Assembly: GCA_032622095.1 (NCBI GenBank)
Contig: CP136064.1
Coordinates: 247,351,827-247,415,826, forward strand
DNA length: 64,000 bases
Reading direction: 5' to 3'
Source of the DNA: Siphonodentalium dalli
Lineage: Eukaryota > Mollusca > Scaphopoda > Gadilida > Siphonodentaliidae
The notes below the pieces were generated by a model that did not search any database, was not told the DNA's origin, and worked only from the letters and a program-made list of their open reading frames with translations. Position 1 is the first letter of the stretch, and each line of letters opens with the position of its first letter. Of the stretch, positions 1 through 11,905 are shown piece by piece. Made by a program: the position numbers and the translations under genes.

Positions 1-190
1 ACCCTCATGCAACATCTCGATTGTCACACAACAATATGATCGCCATCTGCTTATTCTCTATTATGTATAAGGGGCGGCAGGAAGACGGCCTGTATCGGCC
101 ATGCCGCTCCTGTGCAAATTTGAAAGTTAAATTATTATGTTTGTGTATTATGTATTTAATTTGTGCAAATAAACAATCCAATCCAATCCT
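1..190 (+). repeat. Probable LINE 3' tail remnant
   Basis: A GC-rich nested hairpin (GCGGCA pairs with TGCCGC, and inside it GGCC pairs with GGCC) near 73-109 is followed by an AT-rich stretch, AATAAACA, and three copies of AATCC ending near 190. Non-LTR retrotransposons of several clades end in a structured 3' UTR followed by short tandem repeats. No coding part is present, so this would be a strongly 5'-truncated copy. The family is not identifiable from this piece. Confidence 0.45.
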
Positions 191-390
191 CGGATAGTTT
201 CAGAGCGAGCTCGTGTGATAACATTCAAATGGGATTTCCATGCAAATATCCATTACAGCTCCAAACAATTAATGCAGGTACAGCGTTGAAAGTAAAAAGA
301 GTGCCCCCCCCCCCATTTCGCACAGAATTTACATAACAGTATATGTTTCACAAACCAAAGGTGGAACAAGTTCCTAACTTAGTCGGATTC

Positions 391-1280
391 CTTATGTCGA
401 AAAAAATGGTCGCGCGTTTTCGGAATGTTAAAAGCGATTTGAGAACGGTTTAGATATCGCCAGTGTGTCTATTTTCAGAATCTACCTGTTTCCAGCTTGA
501 TATTTTAGTGGAAACAGGTTTGTGTGAGGCTTTTGTCTGTGTACCCCTCAATTTTTTCCCCGTCCACCTGGTAATAAAAAACATGCTATTACGCATAGCA
601 AATTCAGTAAGTGGCCTTCTTTGTTCATGGAAATCGAAAAATAGGGAATGATCTTGCCACAAATTGCATAATTGTGTTGAATGTTATCATAAAATCATCA
701 GATGAATTGTATTTATGACTGCATTTTCAATTTTATTTCCAAAATATTAAGGTATTGTATATTCATAAAATCAGCTACATCACAGATAGACGAACATGAA
801 TAATCTACAGGGATATCTTGACCATATGTCACAAACAAAACTCCGATACATCAATTTTTGGTAAAGATTTCGCAGAAAAGCTAACCCTACTCCCACCCTC
901 GCTGATTTCACAAGTCAGATTCCTTTGTTGAAAAAAAACGGTCGCGCAATTTCGGAATGTGTAAACACGACATGCGAACGGTTTATTTATCAATAGCGTG
1001 TCTACTTTCAGAGTCTACCTGTGTCCAGTTGAAATTTTATTGGAAAAAGTTTTTTAAAGAGCGTTTGCTTATTATACAAATATTATTCCTAATAACTAAC
1101 CTTCTGGTGGACTGTGCGAGTTGAAATTAACAAAAGTATCAAATATGGCGGTCTACTTTCAGAGTCTATCTGTTTCCAGTCTGACATGTTAGTGGAAACA
1201 AATTGTTTGGATGGTTTTAAGAATTTAAAGAGCGTTTCCTGGTTATAAAAAATATTAACTAACACGATTAGCCTTATCAT
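391..1280. repeat. Degenerate repeat, three partial copies, with hairpin
   Basis: The stretch 391-535 is echoed at 921-1060 and, in part, at 1149-1280. Shared phrases are GGTCGCGC, TTTCGGAATGT and TCTACCTGTTTCCAG. The first copy holds an 11-bp stem (484-494 with 509-519) around a 14-nt loop, and the third copy keeps most of it. The small open frames here on both strands follow the repeat and show no protein character. Confidence 0.5.
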
Positions 1281-1389
1281 ATAATATCAATAATTATTAT
1301 GGATTCTAAATCATTCTTTCACAATATAAATGCTATGTGAGACAGTTTAATTGCTTGAAATTGTCATAATATCAGCCATATTTGAATTC

Positions 1390-2560
1390 TTAGATTGTGG
1401 GTAGTTGCCTATCAACCGTTTTACCAATATTAAAACTAAATTTGTACCATATATTGTTTAGACCACAGTTACAACAACTATTATAATTGTATTCACCATA
1501 AAATTCTACATGAGTTAGTTTAGTTGGTTAAAAAATTCATAATATCAGCTAACGTGTGCAATTCTTTGAGTTTGGAGTAATGTCCCTGGCAACCATTACC
1601 ACCCCTGTAAGTCAGAAATATGGTAATTTTCCAGTCAGGTCCACACTAACAACAACTATTATCATGGTTTTCACCATACAAATACTACATGAATTATTCT
1701 CGTTTGCTAAAACTTTCATAATATTAGTCATGTGCATTTTTAGATTCTGGATATGTCCCTAGCCACCCTTACCACCCCTGTAAGAATGAAATATGTTAAA
1801 TTTCCAATCATGCCCATATTAACATCAACTATTATAATTGTTTGCATCAACAAAATGATACATGGTGCAGTTTAGTTCGTTAAAGTTCCGTGTAAGTCAT
1901 ACATGTATGTACATTTTTCAATTTCGGGTATGTCCCTAGCAACTGATACCACCCCTGTAAGTAAGAAATATGGTAATTTTCCAGTCATTCCCACACAACC
2001 AACAACTATTATAATGGTTTTCATCATAAAAATGCTACATGGTGTAGTATAGTTTGTAAAACTGCCATTATATCAGCCATATGTACATTACTTCGATTTC
2101 AGGTAATGTCCCTAGCAACCTTTACCACCCCTATAAGTAAGAAATATGGTAATTTTTCAGTCAGGTCCACACTATCAACAACTATTATAATTATTTTCAG
2201 CTTAAGATCCTACATGGTGTAGTTTAATTTGTTAAAACTGCCATAATATGATCATATGTATATTTTTCGATTTTGGGTATACTATCCCTAGCAATCGTTA
2301 CCACCCATGTAAGTAAGAAATATGGTATCTTTTTTTGGTCAAGTCTACACTAACAACAACTATTATAATAGTTTTCACCATAAAAATGGTTCATGACATA
2401 GTTTAATTTGTTAAAACTGCCATAATATCCGTCATATGTGCATTTCTTTTATGTCGGGTAGTTGCCTAGCAACTGCTGCTAAGGAAGGACCTCCCACGAA
2501 TGCCTCCATATCTGAAAATGATCAGTTGTGTATAAGGAACATATGTGGCAAGTTTCATGC
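1390..2560. repeat. Tandem repeat, about 176-bp unit, six copies
   Basis: The phrase AACTATTATAAT recurs at 1476, 1654, 1827, 2004, 2180 and 2358, a period of 173-178 bp. Each unit also carries a 'CCCTAGCAACC..TACCACCCCTGTAAGTAAGAAATATGG' type core, written here in shortened form. The last unit runs into a dispersed repeat (2436-2620) that also occurs alone at 12.5 kb. Confidence 0.8.
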
Positions 2561-2625
2561 TTTTATCACCTTTTGCACAATTCTTGTGTATTTCTACACC
2601 AAGCGCCTGGACTATAGACAAATAA
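2430..2625 (+). repeat. Dispersed repeat, also at 12.5 kb
   Basis: This stretch and 12524-12710 share ordered phrases: GGGTAGTTGCCTA, CTGAAAATGATCAG, AAGGAACATATG, TCATGCTTTTATCA and AAGCGCCTGGACTA. The reading frames over the two copies do not give similar proteins, so I treat it as a non-coding dispersed repeat. Confidence 0.6.
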
Positions 2626-3540
2626 TATACACAATATTCAGTTTTATCTGTTTTTTATTCACACAAAAAATCTATTTGTAGTCTTGAAACTATGTTTTAT
2701 AAAAAATATGTTGTAATTGTGGCCGGCAGAGATACATTTTAAAATTCCCATGCATACATCATGAAAGTGCCATTTCTTAATTGGATCTTAAAGACATATT
2801 ATGGACTTGCTCGGGTGCATGAAACTGATAAGTTGGTATTCAGGTGCTATGCCAACTGGAGGAATGTAGCATTCTACCAACAACACCGAAAATCTCAAGC
2901 AAATCGACCGTGCCACTCCATAGAAAACATTGTCTGAACTACGCTATATTGTAAATATTTACTACTCGAATCGGGACGCTTATATCGGCAATAAACTAAG
3001 AAAAACGATTTCGCCCACGACAGTCGCTGCATTTAATTAATATATAAGAATGATGGTGTGTGTTGTCAATTTAGATATAATATTTGTAAAAATAACTACT
3101 TTGAACAAGATTATTCTCCATTTCTATTTGATCACCATACCGGGGAAGGTCATGTGACAAATTTTGAATGGGGATTTCCATGCAAATCTCCCGAGCAAAT
3201 GTTATGTATGAAGCTGTTGTTCGGGAACCAAAGCAAGCATATCATTGAACAGTCATGGCGTTTAACTGGTCAGGTAAATTATGAAATTTTGCGATAACTA
3301 AATGTTTAAGAATTTTTTTCTGGAATTACATCACATGATATAAGAGAAAAATCAATGTAAAATTAAAAAATAAATACACAAACATTATAATGGAACAAGT
3401 TCCAAGCGGAACCGCCAGATAAGTACCTGATGTTTTCTATACCACATCAAGTCACACTCAGAAGTATGTGCAACTCGGTAAATATTACTCCGCAGATTTG
3501 CATGGAAATCCCTTTTTCAAAATTGATATCCCCCCATTAA
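2626..3540. other. No gene seen; motif pair GGGATTTCC/ATGCAAAT
   Basis: AT-rich sequence without a convincing coding frame. The short string GGGATTTCCATGCAAAT occurs at 3172-3188 on plus and at 3497-3513 on minus, and also at 232-248. The plus open frame at 3058-3297 (79 aa) has no recognisable domain. Confidence 0.5.
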
Positions 3541-3695
3541 ACATGCCAATGCCGGGGGCCGGGGGTCACGCATATCTATGTTACATTACGATCCGCTGTG
3601 CCCACACACATATCATCATTGTTATATTTCATCTGTGTAATATATATTGTATATAGTGGGTCACAATAAATATGTTCAAATCAAATCATGTTACA
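3541..3695 (+). repeat. Probable LINE 3' tail remnant
   Basis: A GC-rich block (GCCGGGGGCCGGGGGTCACG) near 3552 is followed by AT-rich sequence, CAATAAATATG, and a short tandem CAAAT tail ending near 3688. The layout matches the window's first 190 bases, although the sequences differ. Only the tail is present. Confidence 0.35.
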
Positions 3696-3709
3696 TTAAA
3701 CAAGCCAGT

Positions 3710-4235
3710 GCATGCTGAAAATGAACAAAACATTGTGTTCTTTCATGAATAAATTACAGGTAATAAATACTATCCACGCAAAACAAACCTTCTGAAACAC
3801 CACGCATCCAATTACCATTAAATTTATTCACAACAAAAGAAGTACACACATGAATATGTTGTGGTTATAATAGTGGCCCGTCAGAGATACACTATCTTTC
3901 AAATTGCCATTCATATATCATGATAATGTCCTTTGGATTCTTATTTAGTGCAGGAATTTAAAAGCGGCATGCATTGCCATTATAGCCGTCATACAAACAA
4001 AACCACAATGAAGTGGATGTATGTGATGGACATATACAGAACAAAAAGTGCGCCGGGGTCACTCATAACTGCGTTGCCTCAAACAGGTCAGTGCATGATG
4101 GAAATGAACAAAGCATTGTGCTCTTTCATGGTGTACAATTGCACGTTATAATTACTACCCACGCCAAACAAATCTTCTGAAACACCACGCACCCAATTTC
4201 CATTCAATTTATTCACAACAAAAGTACAAGCATCG
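3710..4235. repeat. Direct duplication of a ~140-bp segment
   Basis: The segment from about 3710 to 3850 recurs at about 4090 to 4230. Both contain AGTGCATG, GAACAAA, CATTGTG, TCTTTCATG, CTTCTGAAACACCACGCA and TTTATTCACAACAAAAG in the same order. The offset is near 375 bp. No gene is evident. Confidence 0.7.
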
Positions 4236-4407
4236 GGAATAATCGAGATTTATCGAAGCATGTAACGTATTTTGTATGCACATAATACATAGGTAGACCT
4301 AATAGATTTGAACTTACGGCACTTAAGAGTGCTACATTGTTATATGTGGGATTCATGGATGTATACTGATTGTATGGAGCCATATTATATGTTATCTTGT
4401 AGGTACA

Positions 4408-5440
4408 ACCAGATAAACAGATTAATAACTCTAGAATGGAAAACCCGAACGAAACTATTGACCCCTCTATTGAATGCCCTCATAGTATTGAACATCCGTA
4501 CCAAATTTCATTGAGATTTTAGCACTACTTTGAAGTTATGGCCTGAGAAGACAACGGACGGACAAAACACATTTCCAGATATACAAAGAATAATAACTCT
4601 AGAACGGAAAACCTGAACAAAACAATTTATCCTGCTATTGGATATCCTCATAGCAGTGAATATGCATTGAGATCTAAGCACTATACTGTTCAAGTTATGA
4701 CTCGAACAGACATCGGACGGACCAAAAAGCCAACATTGCCAGATAAACAAAGATGAATAACTCTAGAATGGAAAACCGGAACGAAAATATTGATTCTGCT
4801 GTTGAATTCCCTCATAGTAGTGAACATCCGTACCAAATTTCATTGAGATCCAAACAATACTGTTGAAATCATGGCCTGAAGAGACATCGGACGGACCAAA
4901 AATATCCATTTCCAGACAAAGAAAGAAAATAATTGTATAATGGAAAACCCAAACAAAACGATTGAATCCTCTTTTGAATATCGTCATAGCAGTGAACAGT
5001 CATACCAATTTCATTGAGATCTAAGGAGTCCTTAGTAAGGACTACTGTTCAAGTTATGACACGAACATACATCGGACGGACCAAAAAAGCAAACATTTCG
5101 AGATAAACAAAGATGAATAACTCTAGAATGGAAAACCCGAACAAAACTATTGAACGCTCTATTCAATGTCCTCATAGTATTGGACACCCGTGGAACATTT
5201 CATTCAGATCCGAGCACTACTGTTGAAGTTATGGCCTGAATAGACATCGGACGGTGAAAAAACAAAACATTTCCAGATAAACAAAGATGAATAACTCTAG
5301 AACGGAAACCCCGAACAAAACTAGTAACCACTCCACTGGATGTCCATATACATGTAGTAGTGAACATCCATGCCAAATTACATTGAGATCAGAGTATGAA
5401 CAGACATCGGACAGAGGGACTGTTCGATGCACGGAAAGGG
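4408..5440. repeat. Tandem repeat, about 170-bp unit, six copies
   Basis: AATAACTCTAGAA marks units at 4424, 4592, 4756, 5116 and 5290, with a decayed one near 4930. Each unit also holds CCTCATAG, GAACATCCGTACCAAATTTC and ACATCGGACGGACC. The period varies between 164 and 187 bp. Short open frames on both strands are products of the repeat. Confidence 0.8.
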
Positions 5441-5543
5441 GAAAAACAGTATACCCCCATTTCCAAAAGGGATATCACAATAAGGTGAGACACAATGTTA
5501 TTATGAGTTCACCAGCTACGAGACACATATACATGTATATATA

Positions 5544-7017
5544 ACCCGCCATATCAAATCCAGTCGGAAGTCGGGATTTGTTTACCCTGTGCCAATGCAT
5601 TCTCTTATATATGCGAGTCGATCATAGGTCGCCTCGCATATATAAGAGAATGCATTGGCCTAACAATTTTTTATCATTTCTTAAAAATAAATATTTCTTA
5701 TAATTTTTAGGACATAAAATAAACAAGAGGTGGCATCAGAGATGCTGTGTCTCGTTTTCGGTGGCTTACCGCCGGTGGCTACCGCCAATTGGTGTGCATC
5801 AGTATCGGTAGACTAATTAATAGGTAAAATCGAAAAATGACAAATTAAGGGCCATAACTCCATCAAATTTTATCGGGCCAGGCTGGTTTTCGAACACGTC
5901 CGAAATATTCTTGGCAAGTATGTCTATTCCAAATTTTAAACAAATCGGAGGACGTTTGTTGAAGTTATCGCGCTAACGAGCTAAAAATTCACGAAAAATG
6001 ACTAATTAAGGGCCATAACTCTATCAAATTTTATTGGGCCAGGCTGGTTTTCGAACTCGTCCAGGATATTATTGGAAGACACTTATATACCAAATTTTAG
6101 TTGAATCGGATGACGTTTGTTGAAGTTATCGCGCTAACGAGCTCAAAATTCGTACAAAATGACTACTTAAGGACCATAACTCTATCAAATTTTATCGGAC
6201 CGGACCGGTTTTCTAACTCGTCCGAGGTATTCTTGGGAGACACCTATATACCAAATTTCAATCAAATCGGATAACGTTTGTTGAAGTTATCGCGCTAACG
6301 AGCCGAAAATTCGTGAAAAAATGACTAATTAAGGGCCATAACTCTATCAAATTTTATCGGACCAGGCCGGTTTTCGAACTCATCCGAGATATTCTTGGGA
6401 GACACCTATATACCAAATTTCAATCAAATCGGATAACGTTTGTTGAAGTTATCGCGCTAACGATCTGAAAATTCGTGAAAAATGACTAATTAAGGGCTAT
6501 AACTCTATCGAATTTTATCGGACCAGGCCGGTTTTCGAACTCGTCCGAGATATTCTTGGGAGACACCTATATCCCAAATTTCAATCGAATCATATAACGT
6601 TTGTTGAAGTTGTCGCGCTAACGAGCCTAAAATCCGTCAATAAACGGTTGAGTTATAAGCAAAACACGCCGCCCGCCCGCCGCCCGTCCGCCCGCCCACC
6701 GTCCCTCATCAAACTATAAGTCGAGTTTTGAAAAAAATTCGACTAAAAACATCCATTACCCTGCAGGGACCCCCACACATATATAGAAGCATATAGAAGA
6801 GTGTCGTCTGCTCATGTTTGTCTGGGGCTCTGTATGGGTGAAATTATAAAATTATTAAAGAATACAAGAAAAAATTATTAAAATTGTAAAAAATTGTTAG
6901 GCCAATGCATTCTCTTATATTTGCGAGGCGACCTATGGTCGACTCGCATATATACGAGAATGCATTGGCACAGGGTAAAAAAAATCCCGACTTACGACTG
7001 GATTTGATATGGCGGGT
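5544..7017. mobile_element. Non-autonomous DNA transposon with hairpin TIRs
   Basis: The ends are inverted copies of each other over about 133 bp: 5544 to about 5677, and about 6885 to 7017, starting ACCCGCCATATCAAATCCAG. Each end contains a further palindrome. On the left a perfect 27-bp stem (5591-5617 with 5633-5659) closes a 15-nt loop; on the right the matching stem (6901-6927 with 6943-6969) has two mismatches. No transposase frame is present, so the element is non-autonomous. A 10-bp direct repeat CACATATACA lies at 5524-5533 and 7018-7027, but the left copy is 10 bp outside the TIR, so the target duplication is uncertain. The superfamily is not assigned. Confidence 0.8.
5841..6647. 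repeat. 161-bp tandem array inside the transposon, five copies
   Basis: Units start at 5841, 6002, 6163, 6325 and 6486. Each reads TAATTAAGGGCCATAACTCT, then a 'TTTTATCGGACCAGGC' phrase, CGAACTCGTCC and GTTGAAGTTATCGCGCTAAC. The array sits entirely between the inverted ends and is followed by a C-rich 'CCCGCCCGCC' run near 6670. Confidence 0.85.
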
Positions 7018-7098
7018 CACATATACACAACCTTTATGTCATTAAACTGATCATTAACCATTTCTATACTAAATGGATTCTCCCATTCTACAAAGGGT

Positions 7099-7184
7099 AC
7101 GTTCATACACTGGCAAGTTTGCACGGTATGGTTTGCAGGCATTTTGTCGTAGAAAACGATATGGTGCCAGAATATGAACGGAAA
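7099..7184. repeat. Miniature inverted-repeat unit (~85 bp)
   Basis: The left end ACGTTCATACACTGGCA (7099-7115) matches the reverse complement of the right end TGCCAGAATATGAACG (7169-7184) at 14 of 16 positions. A related left end, GGTACGTTCATACGCTGGCA, appears at about 46313. The unit is small and non-coding. Confidence 0.4.
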
Positions 7185-7677
7185 CAAGCATATAATATGC
7201 AACTGTACCACAGCTAACTACGTGCGAAGTAAACTCTGTAGTTCCACCTGTAGCGATGCTATAATCTTTTTTATTATAAGGTGGGGTATAAAATATGTAA
7301 CTGATTTTTTTGGTAATCATTGAGTCCAACGATTAATAACAAGTTAACAACATACATGGACACGATTATTACGACATAATATTGCTTTAGCCCGTTTAAT
7401 ATAGCGATTAGCCCCATATTCTTAACAGTTGTAACACACTAACGAAATAACGCAAAATGTAAAAAGTCGTTTTTGTTTCGGGAGGTTTGTATTGTTTTAT
7501 AGGCAAACGCACTTTATAAAGTGATTTAGCAAACACAAACTTGGCAACTTCGAGTTATGCTTGCCAGCATGCCTGCATTTAACTCCGATATTGGAACCTC
7601 AGATATAAACCCCCTACAGGAAGTTAAGTGTGTTCTAACTGATATAATTATGCATGTAGATAAGAGTCTATATAAGG
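7185..7677. other. No gene seen
   Basis: AT-rich sequence with short open frames on both strands that overlap the adjoining MITE and show no domain. Nothing else is supported here. Confidence 0.5.
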
Positions 7678-8182
7678 TTAAAGACACGGTTGGCCTTGGT
7701 GGTGGGTATCCTGTGAAAATATCTCCACCCGTCAAAATCCGCCACAAACATAAAGAACATCAAAATGTAGATAGACTTTGTCCGTATACAAATAAGAAAT
7801 ATCGCATAAACAGTATGTTATGGTCATATGTTTGACCATTGTTATGTAAACAAAGGCATAAAAAGTTACTTTTCTGGTGTTTGTTTATATTATGATGGTA
7901 AACATAAAGAGCGTTCTGTGTTGGTGAATACCTGATATGGAACTAATAAAGAGCGTTTATGCCATTTGTGTGTGATTAGCCAGTATCATTGTGCTGTCTT
8001 CTGTACCGTAACACAATCAGGCTCTTGCTTATGTAAAATAGTAGGTCTTTATGATAACATGCTGTTTACGCGATGGTCATGGTATATATGAACGGAACTG
8101 TATGCGTTTTAATATTTTTCTGTTTACGGTGTTTGGAACAAATATGAATATTTTCGACAATTAAGGCCGCACGTGCCTTTAA
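7678..8182 (+). mobile_element. TTAA-flanked MITE, copy 1
   Basis: The 505-bp unit is bounded by TTAA at 7678-7681 and 8179-8182, with inverted ends of the form AAGACACGG and CACGTGCCTT. The sequence is nearly the same as 49113-49612 and is a diverged reverse-orientation relative of 30086-30612 and 42308-42827. TTAA target sites and internal non-coding sequence are typical of piggyBac-type MITEs, but that superfamily call is inference because no transposase is present. Short open frames spanning this copy, on either strand, are carried by the repeat. Confidence 0.75.
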
Positions 8183-8450
8183 TAGAGGACAATGGGTAAT
8201 TTCAGAGTAGGAAAAAAAATTACATTTACAATTCTCCGACCCGATACACCCTCCCATCCCGCCTTGTGTCTGGAAAAATCTGCAGACCACGCCCACACCC
8301 CCCCCCCCTCCCGTGGTTACAGCCATTTTCCAGCAGTTTTCAGTTTTTCGCGCAGAAGAGAAATAAACGCTCTTTATTTCTACCATATCAGGAACAGACT
8401 AACACGGAACGCTCTTTTCTGCATGTTTCATGTCGTACAAATGGCTGTTT
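8183..8450. repeat. Partial, diverged relative of the TTAA MITE
   Basis: Around 8360-8420 the sequence carries AAACGCTCTTTATTTC, CATATCAGGAACA and GAACGCTCTTTT, which match the interior of the reverse-orientation MITE copies at 30 and 42 kb. The piece directly follows MITE copy 1. Open frames on both strands here (106 and 134 aa) cross a poly-C run and the repeat, and show no domain. Confidence 0.45.
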
Positions 8451-8880
8451 TTGGTTACGGGCCCAAAAGCGTGTTCAAGAGTTGTATTTTTGATGACTTC
8501 AATGTATCTTTCTGTGACATAGTCACATATAATGCTCGTAGAAAGGTAGTTTATCGTCCTATTTCGATATCGGGGAAAATTCAAAAGCGGTATTAGTAAG
8601 TGTACTTTTATGCACAAAATGGCTTTGAAATAATATAAAGGGTCTGAATATTTTAAGATATACATATCTCCTGTATCAGTGTATGCTGTTCATATTTTGG
8701 GTAGTTATGTATGAATTTCCGGGACCTATTTATAATTAAAACCCGAGTAATTGTGCAATAATTGCTCCCTATTAATTTTTAATACAAAACAAGTACCGGT
8801 GTTCCTCTTTTTGATTCCCGTTTCTGTCATTGCATAGAATACATGTATTCTGTCTTCAACATTCGCTTGTAATATTAGTT
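8451..8880. other. No gene seen
   Basis: AT-rich sequence; no protein-like frame, RNA gene or clear repeat noticed. Confidence 0.5.
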
Positions 8881-10330
8881 ATTATACCCCCACTTTCGAA
8901 GAAAATGGGGGTATACTGGATTGACTGCGTCTGTCCGTCCGTCACGCTTTCTCCGTCCGTGCGTCCGTACGTCCGTCCGTACAAACAAACATTTTACATT
9001 ATTGTTTAGCTACAGCTGGGCAGATTTAGCTTATATTTGGTATGATGATAGAACAGCATGGGGGAACAGCTACATACATAACGCGGGTTTCGTCCACCCA
9101 TTTTTACCAAATTTATGCCCCCCCTTTGACTTAGAAATTTCAATTTTGTCCGTCCGCACAAGCATTTTGCATTATTGTTCAGCAACCGCTGGGCAGATTT
9201 AGTTGATATTTGATATGGTGATACGTTATCTTTACTCGGAAATAATCTAGAGCATATAGGCTACACGGAGAACTGTGTTATAGTTGCAACTGACATGCCA
9301 GTCATTGAATAACGACCTCTAAACTTTGTGGCCATTTTCCAAAATATGCCAAAATCAGTTATTTCCCAAAATATCGTGCTTTTGTGTATATTATAGTTAT
9401 TTACTTATCTGGGTCCGTTATGGGTTGAATTGTGAATTTATTGACTAAAGCACGAAACTTATGCAAATATATACTTAGTTATAGGGAAAACATTTTGGAG
9501 GGCATGCCCAGGTGGGGGTGATGTTAAATAACATTATAAACCCAGGTTTCCGTGACAACGACACCATATATTTGAAGAAAAATAAAAAAAATGCGGCTTT
9601 TGAGAATCAACGAATCTTGATTTGTTTTTATATGGCAAATTTTAATCTCCATTTTAAGTACTACCTTGTTGTGGTAATTGTGACAGTACATAAGCGACGA
9701 TGCATTACCACCCATATCAAAATAACGGCAATTTTGTGATTTTAGTAACTAAATCATGAAACTTCACATATGTGTTCCGTAGTTATAATGGACACTTTTT
9801 GGGGGATGCTCAGTGAGAGGTCTGACAAACTGTCGAGATAAAATCTGGTTTCCATGGCAACGGCAAATATTATTACTGAAAATCCAACTGCTGGAAATCT
9901 GAGCCTAATTTTGTTTGAAGAAGTGATGTGAACTCATATTGCCATTACGGATCAATCAATGGACTGGGTTATATGCCTTGTAGGGTCACGATCAATTGCT
10001 ACAGTCGATGTCATTGGAAAAAGTAATATTTGGTCTATTTTTTATAATTTGGCTCATATTCCACTACATGTAGTAGGTTAGTCATAAAAGCAATCCCCAT
10101 CATCATGCATAACTTTGTGGTAATACATGACTCAAGATTCATTACCCTTGAGATACAATCAGAACAAAATAAACACGATTCGTGACATTAACAAAAGCAC
10201 GACACTGCACTTATCTGTTTCTTGGTTCTAGTGGAAACTTTTTAGAGGGGGCCGTGCCTAGCTGCGGGGTCATATATCCAGATAAAATATAGTTCCCATG
10301 TCAATGTCATTAACTATTTGGGGAACAGTT
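8881..10330. repeat. Dispersed repeat with decayed internal copies
   Basis: The block opens with a short hairpin, TACCCCCACTTTC paired loosely with AATGGGGGTA, and a CCGTCCGT run. Repeated phrases follow: 'GCTGGGCAGATTTAG' near 9016 and 9189, and 'AACTTTTT-AGGG-GC' type stretches near 9490, 9795 and 10235, each followed by a 'GTTTCC-TG-CAA' phrase. The copies are old and irregular. The plus frame at 8921-9202 is within the repeat and is not a gene. Confidence 0.5.
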
Positions 10331-10990
10331 GAAAAATCAAAAGCTTACACTGGGCAATCTGACGAGGCTTGTATTTATAAAAGCGATTATATTCAGAGAA
10401 CGGTGGGACGAATTGACAAATTTCTTTGAAACAACAACAACCTAATTATTTTCAATCATTTATCACAAATAACCCTCAAAACTTCACCTACATATCTCAA
10501 CATCATTCCTGTTGACAACCACATATTATAAGGACACAAAATTGATGCCATTGATTGATAACTTAAAATAATTAACAAGAACCTGATTAATACTTATTAT
10601 ATAAATTATACAAGTTTTTATTTACACTGTAGTGGATATGCTATATTTTGTGACCTAAATAAACAAAAATTATTAAAATAAAAAAAAAGTTTAACTTTTC
10701 AACCTACATCCGGGTTTAGATCCCGAAAAATCCCTATTCTTGGGCTATAATTCCCTTGCCTGACACAAATTCCAAACTATTGTTTACTTAATATGACTAA
10801 ATATTCCCCAACTAAAATAGGGGATAAATTCGGTCTTACACACATAACCATATATTCGGACCACACATATAACCATAGATTAACTCCACGTATGCATACA
10901 CACCCCATCAATGACCATAAAGTCCTTCAGTATCCCGCACACTCGGCAATTCATACACACCAGGTTTGAAAATACACTTCACCCATGACA
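10331..10990. other. No gene seen; A-rich tail near 10,660-10,690
   Basis: Unremarkable AT-rich sequence. An A-rich run containing CTAAATAAACAAAAATTATT lies at about 10654-10690 and could be the 3' end of an old retroelement, but nothing upstream supports this. Confidence 0.4.
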
Positions 10991-11349
10991 ATCACATAGC
11001 AAATATATTACCATACAGTCACTCCTTGTATACATATTCACACCACCTTTTGCCAAAGGTCACCCCTGTATACATATTCGCCACACCCATGGTCATATAG
11101 CCTCTCAATATATACATATACATCACACCCATAACCATAGAGTCACTCCAAGTATTTATATGGTCGCCACACCCATGGCCATACAGCCACTCAATATATG
11201 CATATACACCACACCCATAACCATAGTCATTCCAAGTATATAGATATACACCCGCCAACGGCCATGCAACTCTTCTATATACACATCACCCATGACAATC
11301 ACACACCAAATATATTACCATACAGTCACTCTTTGTATAGTCATTCCAA

Positions 11350-11415
<66 letters not shown>

Positions 11416-11735
11416 CACACCAATGGCCATACAGCCCTTCTATATACACATCACCCATGACAATCACACACCAAATATATTACCATACAGTCACTCACGA
11501 TATACATATACACCCCACACTGGACAATAGATTCACTCCAGGTATATATGTACACCCTACCATTGAATGTATATACCAATACCCCTCACACATGATAATG
11601 TGTACATTCCAGACTTGTATATACATATCAATCATGATAATTTCGCCCCTCGCTGTATACTCATAACCCCCCCAGCCATGACATCTACTTCCTGTATACA
11701 TATACACCCACCAGTGACAATATATCAGCAACAGA
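10991..11735. repeat. Degenerate minisatellite of 'CACACCCAT..CCATA..' units
   Basis: Irregular units of about 60-70 bp repeat the phrases CACCACACCCAT, GGCCATACAG, TCACTCCAAGTATA and TATACATATACACC. Several open frames rich in Tyr, His, Ile and Thr lie on both strands (for example 11198-11530 and 11292-11666 on plus) and follow directly from this composition. They are not protein genes. Confidence 0.75.
11351..11412. repeat. (TA)31 microsatellite
   Basis: An uninterrupted run of 31 TA dinucleotides lies within the degenerate minisatellite, between a TCATTCCAAG phrase and ACCACACC. Confidence 0.98.
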
Positions 11736-11905
11736 AAACGAGAGGCCGATCACGATTGGCAGATGTTTAACCAATCCCTTGGCGATAGTAAATTACTATG
11801 ATCGGAATCATAAATTAGAGTGTTGATGTTGAATTACATAGTATAGTGTTATGTACTATTATAGACAAATGTACTTAACACAACTTATTGGATTTTATGG
11901 GTCAC

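Noticed and set aside
8066..8665. Frames of 75-134 aa on both strands around 8.1-8.6 kb
   Set aside because: They overlap MITE sequence and a poly-C run, and no domain or splice pattern is evident.
11198..11731. Tyr/Ile/His-rich proteins on both strands
   Set aside because: They read through the (TA)31 tract and the CACACCCAT minisatellite; composition explains them fully.
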